Part shown: positions 19,566 through 31,662 of the stretch, in pieces
Position numbering within the stretch: the first letter of the stretch is position 1
Layout of the letters: the number at the start of each line of letters is the position of its first letter
From: Deinococcus ficus
GTDB taxonomy: Bacteria; Deinococcota; Deinococci; Deinococcales; Deinococcaceae
Assembly (NCBI RefSeq): GCF_003444775.1
Contig: NZ_CP021081.1
Span: 2,407,001-2,471,000, forward strand
Reading direction: 5' to 3'
Length of the DNA: 64,000 nt
Notes under the pieces: model-generated
Told to the model about the DNA's origin: nothing
Databases searched by the model: none
The model's input: only the letters and a program-made list of their open reading frames with translations
Made by a program: the position numbers and the translations under genes

Positions 19566-20234
19566 TCAGGGCAGCGCCGGGCCCGAGGCGTAGAGGTCGA
19601 CATCCAGCGCGGCGCCCAGGGCAGCGATGCGCGCCACGTCTCGGGATTCAATCGGAAGGCCCCACATCTGACCGGTGTACCCCTGGTACCCCACCAGGAT
19701 GCTGACGTCGCACGTGTCGGCCAGGGCCCGGATGCGAGCCGCGGCCGGTTCCGTGAGCTGGAGCAGGCGGGTCAGTTTGTCCTCGAACTCTCCCGGGAGA
19801 TCCCCCTCCGGGCACAAGGTCCAGCGCGTGAAGGCGTGGGGACCCAGGTGCCGCATCCGGGGATGTGTGCGGAGGTCACCTCGACTCCAGCTGTCGGTCA
19901 GCTCCAGACCTGTGACCTGGGTGATCGCCTGGGCCGTGAGGTCCTCGCTGACGATGCTCAGGGCCACGCGCGCCCTGGCCGAGGCGCGGCATCCCCGAAT
20001 TGACCACGCCCCTCCTTCATGGTCCACCATCATGACCAGGGGGTAGAACTCGTTCTGCGGCCTGAAATAGATCTCCCAGCACCCTTCTCCTGGGAGGACA
20101 CCGAAGACCCGGGGGCGTCCTCCCTCCGTTTCCAGATCGTGCACCTGAAAGAACTGCCGCGTATCCGCACGGGTGGGCCTGGCAAGTTCAGTCAGGGCCA
20201 CGTGGATGGCTTCATGCGACGGAATATCAACCAT
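19566..20234 (-). CDS. DUF4279-like protein
   Basis: A 222-aa cytoplasmic protein. The C-terminal part (about residues 115-220) resembles DUF4279: FTRWTLCPEGDLPGEFEDKL, a leucine-rich helix, and the ending RIAALGAALDVDLYASG. The N-terminal 100 residues, with GCWEIYFRPQNEFYPLVMMV, are not recognised. Function unknown; related proteins occur as stand-alone or immunity-like proteins, which I cannot test here. ATG 20234 is preferred over 20276. Confidence 0.65.
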   Translation of the reverse strand: MVDIPSHEAIHVALTELARPTRADTRQFFQVHDLETEGGRPRVFGVLPGEGCWEIYFRPQNEFYPLVMMVDHEGGAWSIRGCRASARARVALSIVSEDLTAQAITQVTGLELTDSWSRGDLRTHPRMRHLGPHAFTRWTLCPEGDLPGEFEDKLTRLLQLTEPAAARIRALADTCDVSILVGYQGYTGQMWGLPIESRDVARIAALGAALDVDLYASGPALP

Positions 20235-20301
20235 TCCTGCCAGTGTGCAGGACAGGCCACCTGAGCGCCTGCGCACGATGGCTCAGGCCAGGGCAGGCCA
20301 C

Positions 20302-20328
20302 AAAAGAAAACCCGCCTTGACGGCGGGT
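20302..20328 (-). terminator. Terminator of the str operon (after fusA)
   Basis: On the minus strand, arms ACCCGCC and GGCGGGT (7 bp, loop GTCAA) followed by TTTTCTTTT; 20 nt after the fusA stop. Confidence 0.85.
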
Positions 20329-20348
20329 CCTCTTCAGTCCGGTTGGAC

Positions 20349-22439
<2,091 letters not shown>

Positions 22440-22592
22440 AAGACTCCTGATGCTCGTGATGACCGGTCTGGTCACCCTCGGATGCTGCTGGGCGGGCGGG
22501 GCGCCTGGGGGGCGGGTGCGCCGCGGGGGGTCACACCAGTTCAGGCGCGTCCGCCCTGGTCCGCGGGGCCGGGCCGGGGCCCGGAGCCGGGG

Positions 22593-23064
<472 letters not shown>

Positions 23065-23166
23065 GTTGACTCCTTAAAACGCGCTATCGGGCGCGGGGCG
23101 TGAGGGGTGAAGGGGCGGGGTGAGCCGGGCGGAGCGCAGGGTAGGCCGCGCTTCGACGCTGACGGC

Positions 23167-23565
23167 TTACTTCTTCTTGGCCGCGGCCGCGCCGGCTTTG
23201 GGCTTCTTGGTGCCGTACTTGCTGCGGCTCTTGTTGCGGTCCTTCACGCCCTGGGTGTCCAGGCTGCCGCGCACGATGTGGTAGCGCACGCCGGGGAGGT
23301 CCTTCACACGGCCGCCGCGGATCAGCACGACGCTGTGTTCCTGCAGGTTGTGGCCTTCGCCGGGGATGTAGGCGGTGACTTCGAAGCCGCTGGACAGACG
23401 CACGCGGGCGATCTTACGGAGCGCGGAGTTGGGCTTCTTGGGGGTGGTGGTCTTCACGACCGTGCACACGCCGCGGCGGAAGGGGCTGCCTTTCAGGGCA
23501 GGGACTTTGCTCTTCTTCGCCAGGGTGGTGCGCCCCTTGCGGAGCAGTTGCTGGGTGGTAGGCAG
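23167..23565 (-). CDS. rpsL: 30S ribosomal protein S12
   Basis: A 132-aa S12, the decoding-centre protein. The N-terminus must be [13 protein letters not shown] after the initiator; the only codon available is CTG at 23565-23563. In-frame upstream are ACC, TTC and then TGA, so no ATG, GTG or TTG is possible. AAGGAG lies 9 nt before the CTG. A start at the internal GTG would remove the first 32 residues, which are conserved. The streptomycin-site lysines in TTPKKPNSA and GGRVKDLPG are both present (sensitive type). The tail is Lys/Ala-rich. Confidence 0.93.
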   Translation of the reverse strand: MPTTQQLLRKGRTTLAKKSKVPALKGSPFRRGVCTVVKTTTPKKPNSALRKIARVRLSSGFEVTAYIPGEGHNLQEHSVVLIRGGRVKDLPGVRYHIVRGSLDTQGVKDRNKSRSKYGTKKPKAGAAAAKKK

Positions 23566-23854
23566 GGTGAATCACTCCTTGTGCAGTCGCTGGCGTGCCC
23601 GAGATGGGGCCTGCAGGTCGTGCGGTGAGGGGGTCTGGGCGCAGGGCTGGCCTGGCTGGACCCGGGTTTGGGGCTTGCCCGCCCACGCCGCCTGAGGTGT
23701 GCTGGCGGGGAGCAGGCTGGGTTGGCGGTGGTGCTCCGAGGTGATCACGGGCCTGCTGCTGCACGTCCCTCAGCATGTGGGCGTGGAGAGGTCCGAACTT
23801 GCCGAATAACGCCCGAGGTTCAACCCAGTACCGGGGCCGTTTTCCAACCTTCGC
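23566..23854 (-). promoter_or_regulatory. Long untranslated leader of the str operon
   Basis: About 280 nt between the predicted transcription start and the rpsL CTG. It contains no convincing ORF and only the AAGGAG site at 23575-23580 as a recognisable element. The sequence is CA-rich on the coding strand. It could hold autogenous control, but no S7- or S12-like rRNA mimic was identified. Confidence 0.35.
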
Positions 23855-23883
23855 ATCATACGCGCCGCCGCGTGACAGCGCAA
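23855..23883 (-). promoter_or_regulatory. Promoter of the rpsL-rpsG-fusA operon
   Basis: -35 TTGCGC (23878-23883), 17-nt spacer, -10 TATGAT (23855-23860) on the minus strand; the best sigma-70 match in the window. Confidence 0.65.
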
Positions 23884-23894
23884 GGTTTCGCCTC

Positions 23895-23923
23895 TGGTCA
23901 CGTGCAGCGCGCTGTGCTAGTCT
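23895..23923 (+). promoter_or_regulatory. Probable promoter of tRNA-Ser
   Basis: TGGTCA (23895-23900), 17-nt spacer, TAGTCT (23918-23923); about 43 nt upstream of the tRNA. Divergent from the str operon promoter. Confidence 0.4.
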
Positions 23924-23964
23924 TCTTCACGCCCGTTCACGGCCCGCCGGGGCCGGACCTTTTC

Positions 23965-24057
<93 letters not shown>

Positions 24058-24061
24058 CGCC

Positions 24062-24094
24062 ACACCCCCAGCCTTCACCAGCTGGGGGTGTTGT
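24062..24094 (+). terminator. Terminator after tRNA-Ser
   Basis: Arms ACACCCCCAGC (24062-24072) and GCTGGGGGTGT (24081-24091), 11 bp, 8-nt loop, followed by TG; starts 6 nt after the tRNA CCA. Confidence 0.7.
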
Positions 24095-24205
24095 GCTGCC
24101 CGGGAGTGGAATGCGAGGATCATCACACCCGGGCGGTCCTCCGCGCGGCCCCGCTGGCCGCCCCGGCCGTTCATACCGGCTCCCGCCGACGGCCCCGAGA
24201 GGTGC

Positions 24206-25327
24206 ATGTTCACCCACCCCGCGAACCTCCGAGACCACCTGGCCGCGCTGCGCGGCCGGGTCGTGCTGCTTATGAACGCCGCGTTCCTGACGTACGCGGT
24301 GGTGACCACGCTGCTCAGCCCGGTGCCGATCACGCCCGACGCCCTGATGAACGGGCCGCACAAGTACCGCACCTGGGCGGCCCTGCTGGTCACCCTGGGC
24401 ACGCTGGCCCTGTGGCGCTGGCCGCGGCAGGTGCGGCTGGTGTACGTGCCGTACCTGATCATGCTGAGCCTGCTGAGCATCCTGGAGGTGCGCAGCCTGC
24501 GGGTCACGAACACCGCGCCCTTCCACCTGGCGCTGTGGCTCACCGGGAACATGGCCGTGCTGCCCCTGATCTTCGGGTCCCGGACCGGCGCGAAACTGGC
24601 CGCCGGCATGATCGCCGCGATCCTGGTGGGCCTGGTCAGCCCTCAGGCGGACGCCATGGGCCTGGACGGTTACGCCCTGGCCGACTGGGCCACCACGTTG
24701 ATCGTGATGGCGGCCGCCGCGGCGAGCAGCACCATGCTGATGCAGATCATCGAGAACTACCTGAACGCCCATGACCGCACCGCGCAGGCCCTGGAGGACG
24801 CCCGGGTGGACACCGTGACCGGGCTGCCCAACCGCGCGATCAGCGAGGCCCGCCTGGACGCCGCCGTGCAGGACGCGCACCTGCACGGCACGCCCCTGAG
24901 CGTGCTGCTGCTGGACCTGGACCACTTCAAGGCCGTGAACGACGAGCACGGCCACCAGGCCGGGGACCGGGTGCTGCGGGCCTGCGCGGAGCGCATCGCG
25001 GCGCACGTGAACGTCCCGCACGGCCTGGTGGGCCGCTGGGGCGGGGAGGAGTTCATCGTGGTGCTGCCGGGCCTGCCGGAACCCGAGGCGCGCCGGCTGG
25101 GCGAGCGGCTGCGGGAGGTGGTGGCGGCCACCCCGATCGGCGACCTGCCGCTGACCACCAGCGTGGGCGGCACGACCCTGCAACGGGGACCGCTGCACCC
25201 GGCCGCGCCGCCGGACCTGCACGCGCAGGTGCGCGAGAACCTGGTGCGGGCCGCCGACCTGGCCCTGTACCAGGCGAAACGCAGCGGCCGGAATCAGGTG
25301 TGCTTCCTGCCGCTGAACCCCGCCTGA
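24206..25327 (+). CDS. Membrane diguanylate cyclase (GGEEF)
   Basis: A 373-aa protein expected to make cyclic di-GMP from two GTP. The N-terminal half (residues 15-185) has about six hydrophobic helices forming a membrane sensor. A linker helix precedes the GGDEF domain: DTVTGLPNR at 202-210, LDLDHFKAVNDEHGHQAGD at 236-254, and the active-site GGEEF at 279-283. The inhibitory RxxD site is absent (VPHG occupies the position), so product inhibition is unlikely. ATG 24206 follows GAGAGG. No phosphodiesterase is adjacent. Confidence 0.92.
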   Translation: MFTHPANLRDHLAALRGRVVLLMNAAFLTYAVVTTLLSPVPITPDALMNGPHKYRTWAALLVTLGTLALWRWPRQVRLVYVPYLIMLSLLSILEVRSLRVTNTAPFHLALWLTGNMAVLPLIFGSRTGAKLAAGMIAAILVGLVSPQADAMGLDGYALADWATTLIVMAAAAASSTMLMQIIENYLNAHDRTAQALEDARVDTVTGLPNRAISEARLDAAVQDAHLHGTPLSVLLLDLDHFKAVNDEHGHQAGDRVLRACAERIAAHVNVPHGLVGRWGGEEFIVVLPGLPEPEARRLGERLREVVAATPIGDLPLTTSVGGTTLQRGPLHPAAPPDLHAQVRENLVRAADLALYQAKRSGRNQVCFLPLNPA

Positions 25328-25340
25328 GGGCCGGGGCCGC

Positions 25341-26087
25341 TCAGCGGTGCCCGGTGCGCAGGAACAGCCAGCCGCCCCCGCGCACCAGCAGCCGCGCCAG
25401 CCGGACCTTCCAGTGGCGGGGCTGGCCGGGCACGGCACCCGCCGGGTTCTCCTGCGCGTCCCAGGTGCGGGCCGGTTCCGCGTCGAAAAACGGGGTGCCG
25501 GACGCCAGGGCGGCCCGGGCCAGAGCCAGGGACCGCTCGTGGCCCGGGTGCAGGGGCGGCAGCGCGTTCCAGGGGTGGAAGGCGGCCTCGTGGGCCTCCA
25601 GGGTGGGGCGCGGGTCGCCTTCGGCCTCGAGCAGGAACACCGGCGCGATCAGGTGCAGGCCGTGGCGGTTCGGCGCGAACCGGGCGTCCAGCACGCCGAG
25701 CAGGCGCGTGGCGCGGCCCCTCAGGCCGGTCTCCTCGAACAGTTCCCGTTCGGCACCTCCGGCGGGGGTCTCCCCCACCTCGGCCATGCCGCCCGGCAGC
25801 GCCCACAGGCCGGTGTCGGTGCGGCGGATCAGGAGCACGCTCTCCCCGCGGACGACCACGGCCTCCACGGCCAGCAGGGGCGTGGTCTGCGCGAGGCTGC
25901 TCAGGTACGCGGCCTCCACCCGGGCGCGGGGCACGCCGGCGTCCAGGGTGGCCAGGGCCGCGCTGAGGGTCAGGATGCGGCGGTAGCGGTCCACGTCGTA
26001 GGGGTTCTGCCCGTACGCGAGGCCGCTGATCGCCAGGGCGCGGAGTTCCTGCGCGATCAGGGGGATGGTGGGGCCGGGGGGCGTCAC
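25341..26087 (-). CDS. Nudix hydrolase with N-terminal Nudix_N-type domain
   Basis: A 248-aa hydrolase of nucleoside-diphosphate-linked compounds; substrate not predictable. The Nudix_N-like helical region covers about residues 1-65 (ALAISGLAYGQNPYDVDRYR). The Nudix box GMAEVGETPAGGAERELFEE (then TGL) fits GX5EX7REUXEEXGU exactly, with all metal-binding glutamates. The basic, aromatic C-terminal tail is unusual. Its start overlaps the stop of the DinB-like gene, so the two are coupled. Confidence 0.9.
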   Translation of the reverse strand: MTPPGPTIPLIAQELRALAISGLAYGQNPYDVDRYRRILTLSAALATLDAGVPRARVEAAYLSSLAQTTPLLAVEAVVVRGESVLLIRRTDTGLWALPGGMAEVGETPAGGAERELFEETGLRGRATRLLGVLDARFAPNRHGLHLIAPVFLLEAEGDPRPTLEAHEAAFHPWNALPPLHPGHERSLALARAALASGTPFFDAEPARTWDAQENPAGAVPGQPRHWKVRLARLLVRGGGWLFLRTGHR

Positions 26088-26557
26088 CCGGCCGGCTCGG
26101 CCTGAAGGTTGCGCAGGTGAAAGCGCAGCGCGCCGGTGTGGTACGCCGCGTGCAGGACCGCGCCGTGCGCCACGCGCAGCGCCTCGGCGTCCAGCGCGCC
26201 GAACAGCGCGTCGTACAGGCCCTGCCCGGCGCGGGCCAGCGCCACCAGTTCCGCGCGCCAGCCGGCCTCCGTGAGACGCTGGGCGTCCCAGGCGTCCGGT
26301 TCGTCCGGGCGCAGGGCGTGCGGGTCCGAGAGTTGCGCGGCGGCGTGCTCCAGATGCTGGCGCAGGTGCATCACGACCTGCGCGGCGGCGGGCCGGCCGG
26401 GCCCGGCGGCCTGCTGCGCCTGCGGGAACGTGAAGGCGTGCGCGGTGCGCAGCAGGCCCGTCTCCGGGTCGCTGAACAGGCCGGCGCTGAACCCGAAGGT
26501 TACGCTCGGGCCGTACAGCACCTCCCGCAGGGCCTCGCGAAGCAGTTCCGGCGTCAT
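26084..26557 (-). CDS. DinB-like four-helix protein of unknown function
   Basis: A 157-aa, mostly helical protein. Histidines in VMHLRQHLEHAA and the C-terminal HAAYHTGALRFHLR are spaced as in DinB/YfiT-type metal-binding bundles, but overall similarity is weak. ATG 26557 is chosen because a TACCCT -10 box lies 6 nt upstream (26564-26569) and would overlap the other ATG at 26575. It is the first gene of a pair with the Nudix hydrolase. Confidence 0.65.
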   Translation of the reverse strand: MTPELLREALREVLYGPSVTFGFSAGLFSDPETGLLRTAHAFTFPQAQQAAGPGRPAAAQVVMHLRQHLEHAAAQLSDPHALRPDEPDAWDAQRLTEAGWRAELVALARAGQGLYDALFGALDAEALRVAHGAVLHAAYHTGALRFHLRNLQAEPAG

Positions 26558-26563
26558 GCGGTC

Positions 26564-26569
26564 AGGGTA
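26564..26569 (-). promoter_or_regulatory. -10 box before DinB-like gene
   Basis: TACCCT on the minus strand, 6 nt before ATG 26557; leaderless. Confidence 0.55.
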
Positions 26570-26600
26570 CGTCATCCGGCTCAGTTTCCGGGACGGGCCT

Positions 26601-26606
26601 TACCCT
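26601..26606 (+). promoter_or_regulatory. -10 box before phosphotransferase gene
   Basis: TACCCT, 7 nt before ATG 26614; leaderless, and divergent from the identical box at 26564-26569. Confidence 0.55.
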
Positions 26607-26613
26607 GACCCCG

Positions 26614-27537
26614 ATGACCCCCGAATCCCCGGACGCGCCCGCGCGGCTGCACGAGCACGAGTTCCCCACCGACACGGCGCTGGTGGCCCGGCTGGTCGCG
26701 GCGCAGTTCCCGCAGTGGGCGGCGCACCCGGTGCAGGTGTTCGCCTCGGCGGGCAGTGACCACACCCTGTACCGCCTGGGCCCGGACCTCGCCGCCCGGC
26801 TGCCCCGCACGGCCGACGCGGCCGGTCAGACGGAGCACGACCTGCGCTGGCTGCCGCGGCTGGCCCCGCACCTTCCGCTGGCCGTGCCGCAGCCGCTCGC
26901 GCTGGGCCAGCCGGGCGAGGGCTTCCCGTGGATGTGGGGCGTGTACCGCTGGCTGCCGGGCGAACCGGCCCACCGCGAGGCACTGGCGGACCTGCCCGGC
27001 GCGGCCCGGACCCTGGCGGGCTTCGTCCGGGCGCTTCAGGCGTGCGACACGACCGGCGCGCCGCACGCCGACCCGGCGTCCCTGGAACGCGGGGCGCCCC
27101 TGCGCAACCGGGACGCCTGGACCCGCGAGAACGTGGCCCGGCTGCCCGGCGACCTGGACCGCCCCGCCCTGCTCCGCGCGTGGGAGGCGGCCCTGGCCGC
27201 GCCCGACTGGACCGGGCGGCCGGTATGGCTGCACGGCGACCTGCAGTCCGGGAACCTGCTCGCCCACGGCGGGCAGCTCAGCGCCGTGATCGATTTCGGA
27301 TCGCTGAAGGTGGGGGACCCGGCGGCCGAACTGGCGGTGGCGTGGAACTGGCTGGACGCCCCGGCCCGCGCGGCGTTCCGATCAGCGCTGAAGGTGGACG
27401 ACGCCACCTGGGCGCGGGGGCGCGGGTGGGCGCTGTCGATCGCCACGGCGGAGATTCCGTACTACCTGCACACGAACCCCGGCATGGTGGCCCGGTCGCG
27501 CTTCGCGCTGGCGCAGGTGCTGGGAGAGCCAGTCTGA
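26614..27537 (+). CDS. Aminoglycoside phosphotransferase (APH) family protein
   Basis: A 307-aa kinase-fold protein. The Brenner motif WLHGDLQSGNLL (about residues 208-219) and metal-binding AVIDFGSLKVGDPAAELA (about residues 227-244) are intact, as is the central VYRWLPGEPAHREAL. Family members phosphorylate aminoglycosides, macrolides, homoserine or choline; the sequence is closest in style to the uncharacterised or macrolide-type branch, so resistance should not be assumed. Start ATG 26614 by the adjacent -10 box. A terminator follows. Confidence 0.88.
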   Translation: MTPESPDAPARLHEHEFPTDTALVARLVAAQFPQWAAHPVQVFASAGSDHTLYRLGPDLAARLPRTADAAGQTEHDLRWLPRLAPHLPLAVPQPLALGQPGEGFPWMWGVYRWLPGEPAHREALADLPGAARTLAGFVRALQACDTTGAPHADPASLERGAPLRNRDAWTRENVARLPGDLDRPALLRAWEAALAAPDWTGRPVWLHGDLQSGNLLAHGGQLSAVIDFGSLKVGDPAAELAVAWNWLDAPARAAFRSALKVDDATWARGRGWALSIATAEIPYYLHTNPGMVARSRFALAQVLGEPV

Positions 27538-27541
27538 ATTG

Positions 27542-27575
27542 AACGGCCGCCCCGGATTTGCCTGGGGCGGCCGTT
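27542..27575. terminator. Bidirectional terminator
   Basis: Arms AACGGCCGCCCC (27542-27553) and GGGGCGGCCGTT (27564-27575), 12 bp, 10-nt loop; between convergent genes. Confidence 0.75.
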
Positions 27576-27589
27576 GACGCTCGACTTGC

Positions 27590-28099
27590 TCAGGCCGAGG
27601 GCGCCGGGACCGGCCCGTGGACGCGGGGGCGGAGCACGACGCTCCAGAGGAGGCCCCCGGCGACCTTCGCGATGAACTGCAGGGCGATGATCCCCACCGG
27701 GAACCCGCCGAACGCGACGACGGGGAAGATCAGGCTGTCCAGCGCGGCGCCGAGCAGGTTGCTGGTGTTCGTGCGCTCCAGGTAGGGGCGGTGGCGGCGG
27801 GCGTGGTACAGCAGGGCGTCGCCGGCCTCGCTGACGGCGAAGGCGAGCATGCTGGCGACCGCCACGCGGCCTGCGCCGGCGTTCAGGGCGTAGGAGAGCG
27901 CGCCGCCGGCCGCGACGAGCAGCAGCATGTTGCGCGCCACGTGCGGGCCCCACAGGTCGTGCAGGCGGTCGCGGGTGGCGAGGTTCAGGCCGATGAACAC
28001 GAACGCCACGACCGGCGCGGCGGCCGGCCCGAAGTGCGCGATCAGGAGGTTCGCGGCGACCACCGCGCCCAGGTACAGGGCGGTCAGGACGATCCTCAC
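27590..28099 (-). CDS. Queuosine precursor transporter, VUT (YhhQ) family
   Basis: A 169-aa integral membrane protein, about five helices, of the VUT/DUF165 family that imports queuosine precursors. Family features: VFIGLNLATRDRLHDLWG near residue 35, and TNTSNLLGAALDSLIFPVVA with the conserved aspartate near residue 115. The start is GTG 28099, overlapping the queF stop (GTGA), so the two are coupled. This pairing with queF supports a preQ0/preQ1 role. Confidence 0.88.
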   Translation of the reverse strand: MRIVLTALYLGAVVAANLLIAHFGPAAAPVVAFVFIGLNLATRDRLHDLWGPHVARNMLLLVAAGGALSYALNAGAGRVAVASMLAFAVSEAGDALLYHARRHRPYLERTNTSNLLGAALDSLIFPVVAFGGFPVGIIALQFIAKVAGGLLWSVVLRPRVHGPVPAPSA

Positions 28100-28551
28100 T
28101 GGCCGGCCTGCGGGTGGTCGGCCGCCACGTACTTCACGGTGCAGACGGTGTTCAGGCCGCCGCGCATGCCGTAGTCGCAGCGGATGGTCAGGCTCAGGGG
28201 GTCGAGCAGCTTCGTCAGGTCGGCGAGCAGGCGGCGGGTGGCGTGCTCGTGGTACACGCCCACGAAGCGGTAGCTGGTCAGGTAGTACTTCAGGCTCTTG
28301 AGTTCGACGCACCGGTCGCGCGGCAGGTAGCGGATCTCCAGGCGGCCGAAGTCCGGGAGGCCGCTCCAGGGGCACACGGGGCTGAATTCGTCGGTGACGA
28401 TCTCGATCTCCATCGGTTGCCCCGGGTAGCGCTGTAGGTCGTCCTCGCGCGTGAGGGGGAAGGTGTCCAGGATGGCGACGTCGATGGCGTCCAGGCCCTG
28501 CACGTCGTAGCGACGGTCAAAGCCCGCCGGGGCGGGGGGGGATGCGGTCAT
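28096..28551 (-). CDS. queF: NADPH-dependent 7-cyano-7-deazaguanine reductase QueF
   Basis: A 151-aa unimodular QueF, which reduces preQ0 to preQ1 for tRNA queuosine. The active-site segment is FSPVCPWSGLPDFGRLEIRY (about residues 58-77), with the nucleophilic Cys; the NADPH/subunit motif ELKSLKYYLTSYRFVGVYHE follows. AAAGGAGG lies 5-6 nt before ATG 28551. No preQ1 riboswitch was found in the leader. Other preQ0 synthesis genes (queC, queD, queE) are not in the window. Confidence 0.95.
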   Translation of the reverse strand: MTASPPAPAGFDRRYDVQGLDAIDVAILDTFPLTREDDLQRYPGQPMEIEIVTDEFSPVCPWSGLPDFGRLEIRYLPRDRCVELKSLKYYLTSYRFVGVYHEHATRRLLADLTKLLDPLSLTIRCDYGMRGGLNTVCTVKYVAADHPQAGQ

Positions 28552-29080
28552 GGGTGGTCCTCCTTTGATGCCGGCGCGGGGGCGGGCACCAGATCAACGA
28601 GACAGGTCGATCCGCCTGGGAGCGTAGCGCAGGCGGCCCGCGCGGGCTCCCCGGGGGTGGTCTTCGGGGTGGATTTCGTGTACAATAAGCAGGTGATCTT
28701 AGTCTAGCTGTATCAAGTTAGTGGGCCGGTCCAGCCTGAACGGAGGGCGCCCGCGCTAAGCCACCCGGCGGATTCCGCCTGCGCCGCTCTCCCCTACTCT
28801 GGGAGCACGATGATCAAGATTTTTCTGTGATTGCACACGTTCGCTCCGGCCCCCAGGCGTACCCTGGGAGGCAATGACCGGACGCGTGAACGTTCAGGGA
28901 GGCCGATGCCTCGGCCTGGACTGACCCTGCATGACCTCAGGTCAGACCCCAGCATCAGGGTGGCCTCCGGATGGCGTGAGTCGAGCACTGCTCCTGCGCC
29001 GGCAACCCACACCATTTCGTCTCTTCACGCTGCTGGCGCCCATGGGCCGGCCGGGCAGCCTGACAAGGAAGTGACTGACC
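28552..29080 (+). other. 529-nt intergenic region between queF and hflX
   Basis: No gene is supported. It contains a TACAAT box at 28681-28686, a locally AT-richer stretch to about 28725, the hairpins GGCGG-ATT-CCGCC (28769-28781) and CCCAGGCGTACCCTGGG (28853-28869), and a TACCCT box 8 nt before a 16-codon ORF at 28874. Any of these could promote hflX or a small RNA; I cannot choose. Confidence 0.4.
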
Positions 29081-30799
<1,719 letters not shown>

Positions 30800-30825
30800 G
30801 GGACGTAGCCAGCGAACATTTTTGA

Positions 30826-30863
30826 ACCAGGCCGCAAAGACATCGCGGCCTGGTCTTTCTTTT
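30826..30863 (+). terminator. Terminator after hflX
   Basis: Arms ACCAGGCCGC and GCGGCCTGGT (10 bp, 9-nt loop) followed by CTTTCTTTT. Confidence 0.85.
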
Positions 30864-30895
30864 GTCACATTGCTAGAGAGTGCATGACTTCCAAC

Positions 30896-31327
30896 CTAAC
30901 CGGAAGACTTCCCATTCTTGATTGACCGCGCCAGAAGAAACACAACTCCAGAAAACCCAAGAATCGACCACAGCGCCAACGTGGGGAATGAGTCAAGGTA
31001 GACGGAGCGCGCAGGATCATCCGGATCATATTTAACCTGAATAATGTCTCCCTTTTCAGGCAGTTCATGTCGAGCAAGCATTCGACATTGATGCTGCCTT
31101 CCATGCGTAGATACGCCGGAGGACACAATAGCAATTCGGTTTCCCTCATATTCCCTATCTTCCACCGTATATCTATAAATCAGGTTGCATCGTCTATTCC
31201 CATGCGTAAATTTCTCAACCACAGCAGGCGCACTTGACCAGCTCTTTATTTCATAGTATTCGGTAATCCAGCCAGCCGGAAGAAAGAACAAGAAGAAGCC
31301 AAAAAGCACGAAGGCTACCTGTAGCAT
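30896..31327 (-). CDS. DUF3592-type membrane protein, AT-rich gene
   Basis: A 143-aa protein (147 from TTG 31339) with an N-terminal helix (about residues 1-22), an extracytoplasmic beta-rich DUF3592-like region (CNLIYRYTVEDREYEGNRI; VKYDPDDPARSVYL) and a second helix near residues 115-135. Function unknown. The gene is about half G+C, against about 70% around it, and uses AT-ending codons, so it was probably acquired from a different genome. ATG 31327 is preferred because a TATTGT box lies 8 nt upstream. Confidence 0.7.
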   Translation of the reverse strand: MLQVAFVLFGFFLFFLPAGWITEYYEIKSWSSAPAVVEKFTHGNRRCNLIYRYTVEDREYEGNRIAIVSSGVSTHGRQHQCRMLARHELPEKGDIIQVKYDPDDPARSVYLDSFPTLALWSILGFSGVVFLLARSIKNGKSSG

Positions 31328-31435
31328 CAAGACGAACAATATTCCATTGAACCATCTCAGGCCAGGGCGTGTTGTGCGATTCCATCCTCTTCATCAAGCG
31401 AGTCGCCACAAGATCGGAATCTGAAGTTCAGCCGC

Positions 31436-31650
31436 CATCGCTGGAACTCCGAAATCAGAGCGAGACGTTCGAAGGAAGGACAGCGGTGCGGGACGTGTCG
31501 CTGAATGTTCCGACGGGAGAGTTGTACGCGTCACGTCCTGGAGGCGCGGACCGGATCGGGATCATCGTGAGCGGGCAGCTGGTCGCCGAGGGAACCCCGG
31601 CGACACGGCACTCCAGAAATCCGGCGGACGCGCCACTCAGGCCCCTGTGA
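31436..31650 (+). pseudogene. Remnant of an ABC transporter ATPase with internal deletion
   Basis: In one frame, the translation begins like an ABC-2-type ATPase N-terminus (LELRNQSETFEGRTAVRDVS, then LNVPTGELYA). It then jumps at about 31530-31545 to the C-terminal part of the same kind of protein (ADRIGIIVSGQLVAEGTPAT). Walker A, the signature motif and Walker B are all missing. This is best explained by an internal deletion of several hundred base pairs. No permease gene remains. Confidence 0.65.
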
Positions 31651-31662
31651 CAGGCTGGGGGA

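Noticed and set aside
26614..27537. A drug-resistance gene (aminoglycoside/macrolide kinase)
   Set aside because: Only the general APH fold is supported; no adjoining mobile element or specific resistance subfamily motif was recognised.
28552..28620. preQ1 riboswitch before queF
   Set aside because: No preQ1-I or preQ1-II consensus was found in the leader; only a strong Shine-Dalgarno.
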